Positions 16,794 to 25,693 are shown, counted from the first letter of the stretch. The stretch: 39,410 bases of DNA from UBA6120 sp964495145 (GCA_964495145.1 CAZBUP010000011.1:1-39410); one strand, 5' to 3'. A program made the numbers and translations. The notes: generated by a model not told the origin, from the letters alone.

Positions 16794-17498
16794 ATGAAAA
16801 TCGAAGTTTGGTCTGATTTTGCCTGTCCGTTTTGCTATCTAGGAAAAAAGCGATTTGAAAAGGCCTTGGAAAAGTTCGACCATAAAGACCAAGTCGAAGT
16901 CATTTACAAAGCTTATCAATTAAATCCCCACGCCCCTAAGGTGATGGATGGAAGCGCCGCGGAAAACTTTGCCGCCAACCATGGCCTCAGCGTCGCCCAA
17001 GCCGAAGAACGTTTTGCCATGTTCACGAAGGCGGCGGCCGAGGAAGGGCTCGTCTATCGCTATGACATCATGCAAATGACCAAGACCTTTGATGCCCATC
17101 GCCTCGCTAAATGGAGCCGAAAATTCAATCTTGAAGCAGCTTGGACCGATCGGCTCATGAGGGCTTATTTCACCGATGGCTTGAATATTGCCGATCCCGA
17201 AACCTTAGCCTTCTTAGCCAAAGGAATCGGACTGGATTCGGACGTGGCCAAAGCCATTCTCAAAAGCAGTCAATATGCCAATCAGGTGTTCGAAGAACAA
17301 GCCGAAGCGCGTCAAATCGGCGTCCAAGGGGTGCCATTCTTTGTATTGAATCGCACTTATGGGGTTTCCGGTGCCCAATCTGAAGCATATTTCCTGCAAG
17401 TCCTCAATCATTTGTGGCAAGAAAACGAAACCAAGCCACCGGTGCAAGAAAGCGCTGGTACCGAGTTTTGCGACGACGAAGGCTGCCGCATCGAGTAA
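16794..17498 (+). CDS. DsbA-family thiol oxidoreductase, FrnE type
   Basis: The start at 16794, ten bases after AAGGAGG, gives 234 residues; a longer reading from 16737 adds a tail with no ribosome site and crosses a palindrome. The N-terminus MKIEVWSDFACPFCYLGKK contains the CPFC active site of the thioredoxin fold, and GVQGVPFFVLN near residue 180 holds the cis-proline. Near the C-terminus CDDEGC forms a second pair with CX4C spacing, the arrangement described for the cytoplasmic FrnE of Deinococcus. There is no signal peptide, so it would act in the cytoplasm in thiol-disulfide exchange or in protection from oxidation. Its transcription is separated on both sides by terminators. Confidence 0.9.
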   Translation: MKIEVWSDFACPFCYLGKKRFEKALEKFDHKDQVEVIYKAYQLNPHAPKVMDGSAAENFAANHGLSVAQAEERFAMFTKAAAEEGLVYRYDIMQMTKTFDAHRLAKWSRKFNLEAAWTDRLMRAYFTDGLNIADPETLAFLAKGIGLDSDVAKAILKSSQYANQVFEEQAEARQIGVQGVPFFVLNRTYGVSGAQSEAYFLQVLNHLWQENETKPPVQESAGTEFCDDEGCRIE

Positions 17499-17513
17499 GC
17501 CAGTCGAACCCGA

Positions 17514-17541
17514 CCCATCTCCTGATAGATGGGTTTTCTTT
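17514..17541 (+). terminator. Terminator after the frnE-like gene
   Basis: Stem CCCATCT (17514-17520) and AGATGGG (17527-17533) with a six-base loop, followed by TTTTCTTTT. A second weak A-rich/T-rich hairpin around 17550-17582 may serve as a bidirectional back-up. Confidence 0.85.
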
Positions 17542-17668
17542 TGCCTTCGATAAAAAAACCCTACAAAAGGGCCTTTATTTTATTACTAAATGTGCGCCAA
17601 TGTGTAGCAAATTGTTTTTTTACATATTATTATTAAGTATATGAGTTTATAAGAAAGGAAATAATCAT

Positions 17669-19987
17669 ATGAAAAAAGCTCTTAGCGCCTTTGCCATTTT
17701 GATTGCGGTAAGTATTTTAGCGATACTTGGCGGGGTTTATTACCTGACCGGTTTCAATTTTACCGCGGCGCTTGGCAAGCTACTCGCCGTCTGGAACTCG
17801 ATCATGATCTTCGCCGTGAACACCCCTTGGGATTTGCCGAAGATTATCGTCGTCGCGGCGTTTGGCCTGATTGTCGTCGTTGATTTTCTCGTTTTGTTCA
17901 AAATCATGCGACTCCATAAGCCATTCGTCAGCTATCTTACCTTCTTGAACATCCTGTTCGTGGCCCTGCTTGGGGTATTGGCTTTCATTCCCTACTACCC
18001 TGATGGCGTCACGCCGACCACTTTGCCGACGGTCCTTCTCGGCCATATCGGCACCCCGGCGACCCAAATCCCGGGTTATGTCTTGTTGGGAGCCATCGGC
18101 TTGTTTGCCCTGTGCAACCTGATTTTCGTGATTTTGTCGTTCGTCGACATCGCCAAGACGCCGTTCCCGCTTAAACGGACGAAAAAAGATCGTTCCAGCA
18201 AAGCCAAGAACAAGCGTAAATCCGATCGTGACGTGGTCGCCGACGAATTTGGAAAATTCCAAGTCCCGGTCGAAAAAGCGGCCGAACCGAGCCCTTCGAT
18301 CCAAGAAATCCGTCACGCGGTCAAAGAAGAATTGAAAGCGACCGCGCGTCCAGTCGCACCCGCCCCTGAGAAACAACCGGAACCGACCCCGGCCCCGGCT
18401 GCCAAAGGACCGCTCACTCTTGAAGAAATACGGGCCATCATCCGCGACGAGCTGGAACGCTCAGGCCGCGGCGGTTTCGATTCTTTTAGAGGAGCACCAG
18501 TAATATACGCGGCTCCATGGATCGGCGGATTCCCCTATCCGGTTTACAATCAACAACCGGGTTACTATCCGCAACAACAAATGCCGGCCCCTGGAGTTAC
18601 TGGTGCATCGAAAGAAGATATCCGCACCGTCGTCTCGCAAGAACTAGAGAAAAACATTCCGACCAAGAAGGAAATCGCCGCCTTGGTCGAGCAAGAAGTC
18701 GCCCGCTTATCACCGACCAACAAAGAATCGGTCTATAGCATCGTCAACGAAGAATTGATCAAATACGATGCCTTGAATCGGGAAGCGCTCGACAGTCTGG
18801 TGACCGAAAAGGTCGACAAGTACGATGCCATCAACAAGAGCCTCATCAAATCGCAACTTTCGGAAGAAATCGGCAAGTACGACACCGAGAACCGCAAGGC
18901 GATTCGCACCATCTTCACTGAAGAACTTCAAAAGTACGATACCGCGAACAAAGAGATTCTTCACAGCATCATCGATGAGGAATTGGCCAAAAAGACGGCC
19001 TCGATCGACGAAAGCCATCGAGTCCTCGTCGCCAGCGAAATCGCCAAGTCGCAAGAAGAGACCAAGAAACTGCTCAATGAGCAATTGAGCTTACGCGAAG
19101 CCAGCGTCAAGCAATATGTCGTTGAGGAATTGGCTAAGAACGCCGGCCCGGCCAGCGAGGATCTTCGCACGGTCTTTGCCGAGGAGATTACCCGTTTCGC
19201 CCAAGCCCGCGAAAGCGAGGCCAAACCGGTCGAACCGACTCCGAGCGGCGTGACCATCGACGAAGTGAAAACGCTGATCAGCCAAGAGATTTCCAAAGTC
19301 GACGTTCCTGAATCGAGTGAGTTGCGGACCATCTTCGCCGAAGAAATCGCCCGTTACCTATCGAAACGGACCGAAGCACCAAAACCGGTCGAAGTGCCGG
19401 TAGTCAAACCCGTCGAGGTGGTTAAACCCGTTGAAACGCCAAAACCGGTTCCAAGCGAACCGGCCAAGCCGATCGTCAAGAAAGCCCCGGAACCGAAGCC
19501 GGTCGTGATTCCCAAGGTCGAAGAACCCGACGAACCGATCGAAACCGATGACGAAGAGGGCGAACCCGACGCGACTGGGCAAATCATCCGAATTCCTTTC
19601 CAAACCCGGATGAAACAAGCCGACAAGCTGTTGTTGACCAACTATAACACCTTGAAGAATTACATCCTCTCTTATGGCGTCAAATCACGGATTTCCAATT
19701 CCGGGGACACCTTCCGCCTCCATCGGGAAACCTTCGTGAAGATCACCATTGCCGGCAAGGGCTTAAAGCTATATTACGCTTTGAATCCGCAAGACTACGA
19801 CAATAGCACCATGCCGGTCCAAAACGTCTCGCATAAGGCCATCTATGCCGAAATCCCCTGCGTCCTCAAAGTGAAGTCGCCCCTATCAGTCAAACGGGCG
19901 ATGCAGCTGATTGATGACGTCATGAAGCAAAAAGGACTTGAGCAAGGCGACATCCCGCGCATCAATTGGGCGCGCGATTTCAAATAA
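17669..19987 (+). CDS. Large membrane protein with 19-residue helical repeats and conserved C-terminal domain
   Basis: The product has 772 residues. Four membrane helices lie in residues 4-160, followed by a basic stretch (TKKDRSSKAKNKRKSDRD). From about 210 to 570 the chain is built of a repeat of the form x-I-R-x-I-I-x-E-E-L-x-K-Y-D, with strict 19-residue spacing between KYD motifs at about 365, 384, 403 and 422 and looser copies on both sides. An aromatic Pro/Tyr/Gln-rich linker (about 270-310) and a KPVE-rich linker (about 570-610) interrupt or follow it. Residues 625-772 (GQIIRIPFQTRMKQADK, SRISNSGDTFRLHRE, KLYYALNPQDY) form a domain I have seen in hypothetical proteins of Mollicutes-related Firmicutes, without known function. 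It is a monocistronic gene between two terminators. A scaffold or cytoskeletal-anchor role is inference only. Confidence 0.8.
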   Translation: MKKALSAFAILIAVSILAILGGVYYLTGFNFTAALGKLLAVWNSIMIFAVNTPWDLPKIIVVAAFGLIVVVDFLVLFKIMRLHKPFVSYLTFLNILFVALLGVLAFIPYYPDGVTPTTLPTVLLGHIGTPATQIPGYVLLGAIGLFALCNLIFVILSFVDIAKTPFPLKRTKKDRSSKAKNKRKSDRDVVADEFGKFQVPVEKAAEPSPSIQEIRHAVKEELKATARPVAPAPEKQPEPTPAPAAKGPLTLEEIRAIIRDELERSGRGGFDSFRGAPVIYAAPWIGGFPYPVYNQQPGYYPQQQMPAPGVTGASKEDIRTVVSQELEKNIPTKKEIAALVEQEVARLSPTNKESVYSIVNEELIKYDALNREALDSLVTEKVDKYDAINKSLIKSQLSEEIGKYDTENRKAIRTIFTEELQKYDTANKEILHSIIDEELAKKTASIDESHRVLVASEIAKSQEETKKLLNEQLSLREASVKQYVVEELAKNAGPASEDLRTVFAEEITRFAQARESEAKPVEPTPSGVTIDEVKTLISQEISKVDVPESSELRTIFAEEIARYLSKRTEAPKPVEVPVVKPVEVVKPVETPKPVPSEPAKPIVKKAPEPKPVVIPKVEEPDEPIETDDEEGEPDATGQIIRIPFQTRMKQADKLLLTNYNTLKNYILSYGVKSRISNSGDTFRLHRETFVKITIAGKGLKLYYALNPQDYDNSTMPVQNVSHKAIYAEIPCVLKVKSPLSVKRAMQLIDDVMKQKGLEQGDIPRINWARDFK

Positions 19988-20007
19988 ATATCTCGTTTCA
20001 TGCTAAT

Positions 20008-20033
20008 AAAGAGATGCCTCGGCATCTCTTTTC
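20008..20033 (+). terminator. Terminator after the repeat protein gene
   Basis: Stem AAGAGATGC and GCATCTCTT around a CTCG tetraloop (20019 centre), followed by TTTTCTT. Confidence 0.9.
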
Positions 20034-20083
20034 TTATTGGTAAACGGAGCTGATTCGCTTAAAATTAACCTAGAGGTCATCAT

Positions 20084-20677
20084 ATGGAACTAATCAATAA
20101 ACCGGGTTGGATCGAGGTCATCTGCGGCCCGATGTTTTCCGGAAAAAGCGAAGAATTGATCCGCCGCGTCAAACGGCTGGAATACGCTCGCAAGGAAGTG
20201 CTGGTTTTCAAACCGGCGCTTGACGACCGCTATGCCACCGACGAAGTCGTCAGCCATGCCAAGCGGGCGACCAAATCCATCAACATTACGAGGGCTAAGG
20301 ATATATTCGACCATCTGCTGCCGACTACTTACGCCGTCGCCGTCGATGAAGTGCAATTTTTGGATGAAGGCATTTTAGCCATCTCCGAAACATTGGCCAA
20401 TCGGGGCATCCGCGTCATATTAGCCGGACTCGACACGGATTTTCGCGGCGAGCCATTCCCGGTCGTCGCCCTCTTATTGGCCCGAGCCGAGTACATTCAA
20501 AAATTGGCGGCCATCTGCCTCGTCTGCGGGGCCCCGGCCACGCGTACCCAACGCATCATCGCCGGGCAACCGGCTCATTATGACGACCCGATCATCAAAG
20601 TGGGAGCCCGGGAAGCCTATGAGGCTCGGTGCCGCCACTGCCATGATGTGCCGGGCAAACCCCATAAAAACCTTTAA
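20084..20677 (+). CDS. tdk: Thymidine kinase
   Basis: The product has 197 residues, the usual size of the type II (TK1-like) enzyme. The P-loop GPMFSGKSEELI is at residues 15-26, the catalytic Glu lies in DEVQF (about Glu89), and a zinc site is formed by CLVC (Cys145, Cys148) and CRHC (Cys183, Cys186), flanking the lasso segment. It phosphorylates thymidine with ATP for salvage, in the cytoplasm; with DeoD it points to active use of external nucleosides. TAGAGGTCATC precedes the ATG. It stands alone between a terminator and the promoter at 20673. Confidence 0.96.
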   Translation: MELINKPGWIEVICGPMFSGKSEELIRRVKRLEYARKEVLVFKPALDDRYATDEVVSHAKRATKSINITRAKDIFDHLLPTTYAVAVDEVQFLDEGILAISETLANRGIRVILAGLDTDFRGEPFPVVALLLARAEYIQKLAAICLVCGAPATRTQRIIAGQPAHYDDPIIKVGAREAYEARCRHCHDVPGKPHKNL

Positions 20678-20701
20678 TAAATCGTTGATTTATGATATAT
20701 T
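20673..20701 (+). promoter_or_regulatory. Promoter of the CNNM/CBS gene pair
   Basis: TTTAAT at 20673-20678, a 17-base spacer, and TATATT at 20696-20701 with TG one base before it (extended -10). The -35 overlaps the tdk stop region. Confidence 0.6.
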
Positions 20702-20737
20702 ATTATCTCGTGAATAGGTGGTGGACTACTTCTCCCA

Positions 20738-21751
20738 ATGGATGATCCTCTGATATGGTCGATTATCGTCGTGCTCGTCGTGTTCGGGGCTTTTTTCAGC
20801 GCCACGGAGACGGCTCTGGCGGCTGCCAATCGCATCAAACTGAAAGTTGCGGCTGACGATGGCCATTATGGCGCCAAATTAGCCGTTAAATACATTGAAA
20901 AATTCGAAAAATCCGTCATCACGACGGTCATCGGCAGCAATGTCGTCAGCGTTTTCATTTCTTCGCTGGCCACGTTGATGTTCACCCGGATGTTGGGCCA
21001 AGGCCTCGGCAGTACGATCGCCACCTTGGTAGCCACGGCCATATTCTATTTGTTTTGCGACACCATCCCCAAATCGATGGCCCGGGCCTTGCCTAATCAA
21101 GTCGCCGTTTTCTCATCGTATCTGCTCCAATTATTCATGGTGATTTTCTTTCCGATCATCAAGGTATTCGAGGGCTTGGATTATCTTGTCAAAAAAGTCT
21201 TCAAAGCGCCAGTCGAACCCGAATTGACCGATGAGGATTTTTCAAACATCATCGAGGCGGCAGAAGAAAAAGGCACCCTGGCGGAAGAAGACAGCGAACT
21301 GATCCAATCCGCTCTCGATTTCTCGGAAACCGCCGTCAAGGACGTGTTCACCCCGTTGAATCAAATCGTTGGTCTCAATCTCAAGGAATTGACCCAGGAA
21401 GCCCTGCACGCCCAACTGTTGGAAACGACGTTTTCGCGTCTGCCGGTCTATGAGGATACGATTGATAACATCGTGGGGATTCTACACGTGCGCACCTATT
21501 TCAAGCAGTTGCGCCATCACCCGAAGCTGAATGTCAAAGACGTCATCTCGAAGCCTTATTTCGTTTCGACCCAAATATTGATCGACGACTTGTTCGATGG
21601 TTTTCGAAAATACAAAACCCATGTCGCCATCGTCACCAACGCCAAAGGCCGCGTCGTCGGCATGGTGACCATGGAAGACGTCCTTGAGGAAATCGTCGGC
21701 CAAATCAACGAAATCGCTCCAAAACGGAGGAAGACCGATCATGTGGGCTAA
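20738..21751 (+). CDS. CNNM-domain (DUF21) protein with CBS pair, short form
   Basis: The product has 337 residues. Residues 1-130 hold the CNNM/DUF21 membrane domain (SATETALAAANRIKLK at the start, and FCDTIPKSMA matching the GEIIPK motif of the family). A CBS pair follows: PLNQIVGL to IVGILHVRTY, and VSTQILID to VGMVTMEDVLEEIVG. It ends after the CBS pair and lacks the C-terminal CorC_HlyC domain that the next gene has. Family members are Mg2+/cation exporters or old 'hemolysin C' annotations. GGTGG about 15 bases upstream is a poor ribosome site. Its end overlaps the next gene by 11 bases, so the two paralogues are coupled and may form a heteromer. Confidence 0.88.
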   Translation: MDDPLIWSIIVVLVVFGAFFSATETALAAANRIKLKVAADDGHYGAKLAVKYIEKFEKSVITTVIGSNVVSVFISSLATLMFTRMLGQGLGSTIATLVATAIFYLFCDTIPKSMARALPNQVAVFSSYLLQLFMVIFFPIIKVFEGLDYLVKKVFKAPVEPELTDEDFSNIIEAAEEKGTLAEEDSELIQSALDFSETAVKDVFTPLNQIVGLNLKELTQEALHAQLLETTFSRLPVYEDTIDNIVGILHVRTYFKQLRHHPKLNVKDVISKPYFVSTQILIDDLFDGFRKYKTHVAIVTNAKGRVVGMVTMEDVLEEIVGQINEIAPKRRKTDHVG

Positions 21752-23030
21752 GATTTGGCTTCCCTTGGTCATCATGCTCCTTTCCCTCGTCTTGAGTTTC
21801 CTTTTCTCATGCAGCGAACTGGTGTTCACCTCGGTGAACCAAATCCGCTTGGAACGCGAAGCTAGCGACGGAAATAAACGCGCCGAACGCGCTTTGAAGA
21901 TTGCCCGGAAATTCGATCAAAACATCGCCGTCATATTGTTAGGAAACGGCCTCGTCAATATCACGGCCTCTTCAATGGCGACCTTGATCGGTTTGATTTT
22001 GTTTAAAGATACCATTGGTTCTTCGACCGCGGCCATGTTGGCGTCGCTGATCATTTTCCTGTTGGTCGTATCCCTCGGCGAAATCATCCCGAAAACCTTA
22101 GGCCGGCGCTATTCGTACCGGTTGTCCTTTGCCTTGACTCGCTTCGTCAATTTCTTTCGGATTTTATTTGCCCCGATCGTCTTCATTGTGGGACAAATGG
22201 TCAAATTGATCGAACCGCTATGGAAACGGAAGCAAAAACCCGAAGAAGTGACCGAAGACGAATTGGTGGAAATGGTCGACACCATCGAAGCCGAAGGCAT
22301 CATTGACGAAAAACAGGGCGATTTGCTCCGTTCGGCCATCACATTTGCCGACATCGACGCCTATGAAGCGATGACCCCGCGCGTCGACGTTTTCTCATTC
22401 AATTTGGAAGACGACGTCATGGAATTGCTCGACAACCCGAATACGTTCACCTATTCGCGAATTCCGGTTTACGAAGAGACGATCGACAACATTGTCGGCA
22501 TCCTGCCGACCAAACTGCTTTATCCCTACGTCTTGAACAAGGAGCGGGTCGATATCCGCAGTTTGCTGGTCGAACCGATCTTCGTGCCGCACGGTAAAGA
22601 AATATCCTCGATCCTGAATCTATTCAAGGAAACCCATCAGCACATCGCCGTGGTCATCGACGAATACGGCGGTACCGAAGGCATCATCACCCTCGAGGAC
22701 ATCGTCGAAGAGATCGTCGGCGAGATTTGGGACGAAAACGACGAAGTCTTGGAACCGGTGGTCAAACTCGGATCCGACACCTTCATCGTCGATGGGTCGA
22801 TGCACATTGAGGATTTCCTCGACCAATTCGATTATCAAGCCGACGAAGAAAGCGATTATGCGACCGTGGGCGGTTGGTGCCAGGAACAGCTCGGGCGCTT
22901 CGGCGTTCTCGGCGACGAATTCGATTACCACCGTCTCCACATCACCGTCATCGCCGCCGATGAATTTACCATTGAGCGGATTCGGGTCGAAGTGCGCCCC
23001 GATCGGAACGATTTGGATGAAGAAGAATAA
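21741..23030 (+). CDS. CNNM/CBS/CorC_HlyC-domain membrane protein
   Basis: The start at 21741, ten bases after GGAGG, gives 429 residues and puts the first membrane helix at the N-terminus (WLPLVIMLLSLVLSFLFS); an upstream reading lies inside the previous gene. The CNNM domain contains CSELVFTSVNQIRLE and LGEIIPKTLGR. The CBS pair covers about 195-320 (MTPRVDVF, IVGILPTKLL, VVIDEYGGTEGIITLEDIVEEIVG), and the C-terminal CorC_HlyC domain covers about 340-420 (FIVDGSMHIEDFLDQF, TVGGWCQEQLG). This is the full domain set of bacterial CorB/YhdP-type proteins linked to Mg2+ export or resistance. It overlaps the shorter paralogue upstream. The last 50 bases before the following small gene contain no terminator. 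Confidence 0.93.
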   Translation: MWAKIWLPLVIMLLSLVLSFLFSCSELVFTSVNQIRLEREASDGNKRAERALKIARKFDQNIAVILLGNGLVNITASSMATLIGLILFKDTIGSSTAAMLASLIIFLLVVSLGEIIPKTLGRRYSYRLSFALTRFVNFFRILFAPIVFIVGQMVKLIEPLWKRKQKPEEVTEDELVEMVDTIEAEGIIDEKQGDLLRSAITFADIDAYEAMTPRVDVFSFNLEDDVMELLDNPNTFTYSRIPVYEETIDNIVGILPTKLLYPYVLNKERVDIRSLLVEPIFVPHGKEISSILNLFKETHQHIAVVIDEYGGTEGIITLEDIVEEIVGEIWDENDEVLEPVVKLGSDTFIVDGSMHIEDFLDQFDYQADEESDYATVGGWCQEQLGRFGVLGDEFDYHRLHITVIAADEFTIERIRVEVRPDRNDLDEEE

Positions 23031-23082
23031 AGCCCACCCGGCCCCGGCCAAGAGCCGATATCAAATCAACCGGGCTGGTGAT

Positions 23083-23175
23083 ATGTATTTTTTAAAAATC
23101 GTTATCAAGTGGCTCGGTCTTGCGGTATTATTACTTATCGTAGGCCTCGTGGTCTACTTATTGATACCGCACTGA
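23083..23175 (+). CDS. Small single-pass membrane peptide, 30 residues
   Basis: A short frame starts MYFLKIVIKWLGL, continues through about 18 hydrophobic residues (LAVLLLIVGLVVYLLI) and ends PH. Its stop TGA overlaps the ATG of the SDR gene (TGATG), a common translational-coupling arrangement. The ribosome site is weak (GGTGAT). The gene could simply serve as a leader that couples the SDR gene to upstream translation, or it could encode a membrane peptide that tethers or regulates the SDR. The hydrophobic composition with two Lys on the inner side is what one expects of a real membrane peptide, but the evidence is limited. Confidence 0.5.
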   Translation: MYFLKIVIKWLGLAVLLLIVGLVVYLLIPH

Positions 23176-24101
23176 TGCGACACACCGAATACCTCGATAA
23201 AAACATTGCCGACTTGCATGGGCAAATCGCCGTCGTGACCGGAGCCAACTCCGGCCTTGGTTTTGAAGTGGCCCGACAATTGGCCTATAAAGGAGCGACT
23301 GTCGTCATGGCGTGCCGCAACCTCGATAAGGCCGGCACGGCCCGCGAAAAAATTCTGAGCGAAATCCCTTCAGCTCATCTTGAAGTCATGGTTTATGACC
23401 AAACCGACTTCGATTCGATCAACCGTTTCATTATAGCCCTTAAAAACAAGTACGCCCGCATTCACGTCTTGGTATGCAACGCCGGTATTTTCAATCCGCC
23501 CCGCAAAGCGGAACTGCGGCCGGGCCTCAATTTGACTCTCGGGACCAATTTCATTGGACTATATTATTTCTTGCGTGAAATTATGCCTTATCTTGACCAA
23601 GCCGGCGCCCCGACCCGGGTCGTTTTCGTCTCTTCGCTAGCCGCTTACCATGTGCCGGGATATCGGTTTGAGCGCGTGTTGTCCGACAACATCTCAACCT
23701 ATGAGCAATATGCCAATTCGAAACTGGCCATCGATCGATTATTCCACGTCTTGGCCCAGGGTATGAACCTCTTCGATTTCCAAGACCGCCGCAATATCTC
23801 GTTTTATTTGACCCATCCCGGCGTCACGGCCACCAACATCATCCACTATTTCCCGCGCTGGCTCACTCGGCTGGCCGATTTCGTCTTAAAGGTGTTCGTC
23901 CATTTGCCCGATAAGGCCGCTTTGCCCATCACCTTGGCCGCCGGAGCCCCCCATGTGTTCAATGGGTCCTATTTCGTTCCGCGCGGCTTATTCGAAATCT
24001 CGGGTTTGCCCAAAAAACGTCCATTTCCGAAACGGATGGTCAAGGGATCGGGACAATTCATGTATGACGTCGGCAAATACGTCGATGGGATGGTGCAATA
24101 A
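23175..24101 (+). CDS. Short-chain dehydrogenase/reductase
   Basis: The start at 23175 gives 308 residues beginning MRHTEYLDKNIADLHGQ; the longer reading from 23109 merely runs through the small gene in another frame. The nucleotide-binding motif TGANSGLG is near residues 22-29, NAG is in VCNAGIF near 101, a Ser lies in VFVSSLAAYH near 153, and the catalytic YxxxK is Tyr179-Lys183 (YANSK). The length and the post-catalytic THPGVTAT segment resemble retinol-dehydrogenase/WW-oxidoreductase-like SDRs, which use NADP(H). The substrate is unknown. It begins on the stop codon of the 30-residue gene and ends two bases before the ABC-F gene. Confidence 0.88.
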   Translation: MRHTEYLDKNIADLHGQIAVVTGANSGLGFEVARQLAYKGATVVMACRNLDKAGTAREKILSEIPSAHLEVMVYDQTDFDSINRFIIALKNKYARIHVLVCNAGIFNPPRKAELRPGLNLTLGTNFIGLYYFLREIMPYLDQAGAPTRVVFVSSLAAYHVPGYRFERVLSDNISTYEQYANSKLAIDRLFHVLAQGMNLFDFQDRRNISFYLTHPGVTATNIIHYFPRWLTRLADFVLKVFVHLPDKAALPITLAAGAPHVFNGSYFVPRGLFEISGLPKKRPFPKRMVKGSGQFMYDVGKYVDGMVQ

Positions 24102-24103
24102 CC

Positions 24104-25693
24104 ATGTTGGACGTTTCTAACGTTACCCTACAATTTGGAGGACGAATTCTTTTCAAGGATGTGTCGCTTTCTTTTTCCAAAGGCCACAATTATGGCATCA
24201 TTGGCGCCAACGGAGCTGGCAAGACGACTTTTTTGAAGATTCTTTCCGGGGAACTGGAGCCGAACCAAGGCGAAGTGATTCGCGACAAGAAGGAGCGGAT
24301 GTCGATCTTGCGCCAAGACCAACACGCCTTCGACCAATATACGGTCATCGAAACCGTTTTGATGGGTTATCCCCATTTGTCGGAGTTGCGGCAAAAGCTC
24401 GATCAACTATACGCCAAAGCGGATTTTTCCGAAAAAGACGGGATTCTAGCCGGATCGCTGGAACTTGAATTTGCGGAACTGGGCGGTTATGAAGCCGACA
24501 GCAACGCCCGTACCTTATTGAACTCCTTGGGCATCAAGGAAGCTGAACAGGATCGGATAATGGCCGAACTCGACGGTAAGGCGAAAGTCAAAGTCTTGCT
24601 GGCCCAAGCCTTGTTCGGCAATCCCGACATCTTGATTATGGACGAACCGACCAACAATCTCGACGCCCTGGCTTCAAGATGGCTCGAAAACTTCCTTTAT
24701 AACTTCGACAATACGGTCATTATCGTTTCCCATGATCGCCACTTTCTTAATCGGGTGTGCACCCGAATACTCGATATCGATTTCGGCGCCATTAATTTGT
24801 ATGTTGGCAACTATGACTTCTGGTATGAGTCGAGCCAATTGATTCAACGGCAAATGCGCGACGCCAACACCAAGAAGGAAACCCGCATCAAAGAATTGGA
24901 AGAATTCATCGCCCGGTTTTCGGCCAACGCCAGCAAAAGTCGCCAGGCAACTTCAAGAAAACGCGAACTCGAAAAGATTACCCTTGACGACATCAAACCT
25001 TCGACGCGGCGCTATCCCTTCATCGACTTCAAATTCGAAAAACCACTTGGGAATAACGTCTTAGCGGTTGAAAAACTAACGAAAAACGGCTTCTTTTCCA
25101 ACATCAGCTTTACGCTTCGCCGGGGCGACAAAGTCGCTTTCTTGTCGCGCAACAGCACCATCATTACCAAGCTATTTGACATTTTAATGAAGATTCAAGA
25201 ACCCGACTCGGGCACGTTCCAATTCGGAATCACGGCCCAGCCGACCTATTTTCCCCAAGATTACCAGCATCTTTTCAAGACCTCCGACAATCTCGTCGAA
25301 TGGCTGCGGCCCTACGCGAAAGACCAGCACGAATCGTATCTGCGGGGGTGGCTCGGACGAATGCTTTTCTCAGGCGAAGAGGCTTTGAAACATGCCCGGG
25401 TCCTATCAGGTGGGGAAAAAGCCCGTTGCATGTTCGCCAAAATGATGCTGACGGCCGGCAATATCCTTTTGATGGACGAACCGACCAACCATTTGGACTT
25501 AGAGGCCATCACTTCACTCAACAAAGGACTTGAAAATTATCAAGGGGTCTTGCTTTTCACCAGTCATGATCACGAACTAACGGCGACCGTCGCCAACCGC
25601 ATCATCTATCTCGACGAAAAAACCTTCGTCGACAAGACGATGAGCTATGACGAATTCATCGAATGGACGGAAACCCATCCGCTTCCTTTATAG
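24104..25693 (+). CDS. ABC-F ribosome-associated ATPase, YkpA/YbiT type
   Basis: The product has 529 residues with two ATPase domains and no membrane segment. In domain 1 Walker A is GANGAGKTT (34-42) and Walker B ILIMDEPTNNLD, but the signature reads LDGKAK (156-161) in place of LSGGE. In domain 2 the signature LSGGEKAR (about 434) and LLMDEPTNHLD are intact, but the Walker A region reads SRNSTIITK (348-356), with neither the usual glycines nor the Lys in place. The linker contains ARFSANASKSRQATSRKREL, typical of this clade, which acts on the ribosome as a translation factor. The two losses fall on the same composite ATP site. From memory, Bacillus YkpA is partly degenerate at the same places. 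Its end overlaps the convergent kinase gene by six bases. Confidence 0.92.
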   Translation: MLDVSNVTLQFGGRILFKDVSLSFSKGHNYGIIGANGAGKTTFLKILSGELEPNQGEVIRDKKERMSILRQDQHAFDQYTVIETVLMGYPHLSELRQKLDQLYAKADFSEKDGILAGSLELEFAELGGYEADSNARTLLNSLGIKEAEQDRIMAELDGKAKVKVLLAQALFGNPDILIMDEPTNNLDALASRWLENFLYNFDNTVIIVSHDRHFLNRVCTRILDIDFGAINLYVGNYDFWYESSQLIQRQMRDANTKKETRIKELEEFIARFSANASKSRQATSRKRELEKITLDDIKPSTRRYPFIDFKFEKPLGNNVLAVEKLTKNGFFSNISFTLRRGDKVAFLSRNSTIITKLFDILMKIQEPDSGTFQFGITAQPTYFPQDYQHLFKTSDNLVEWLRPYAKDQHESYLRGWLGRMLFSGEEALKHARVLSGGEKARCMFAKMMLTAGNILLMDEPTNHLDLEAITSLNKGLENYQGVLLFTSHDHELTATVANRIIYLDEKTFVDKTMSYDEFIEWTETHPLPL

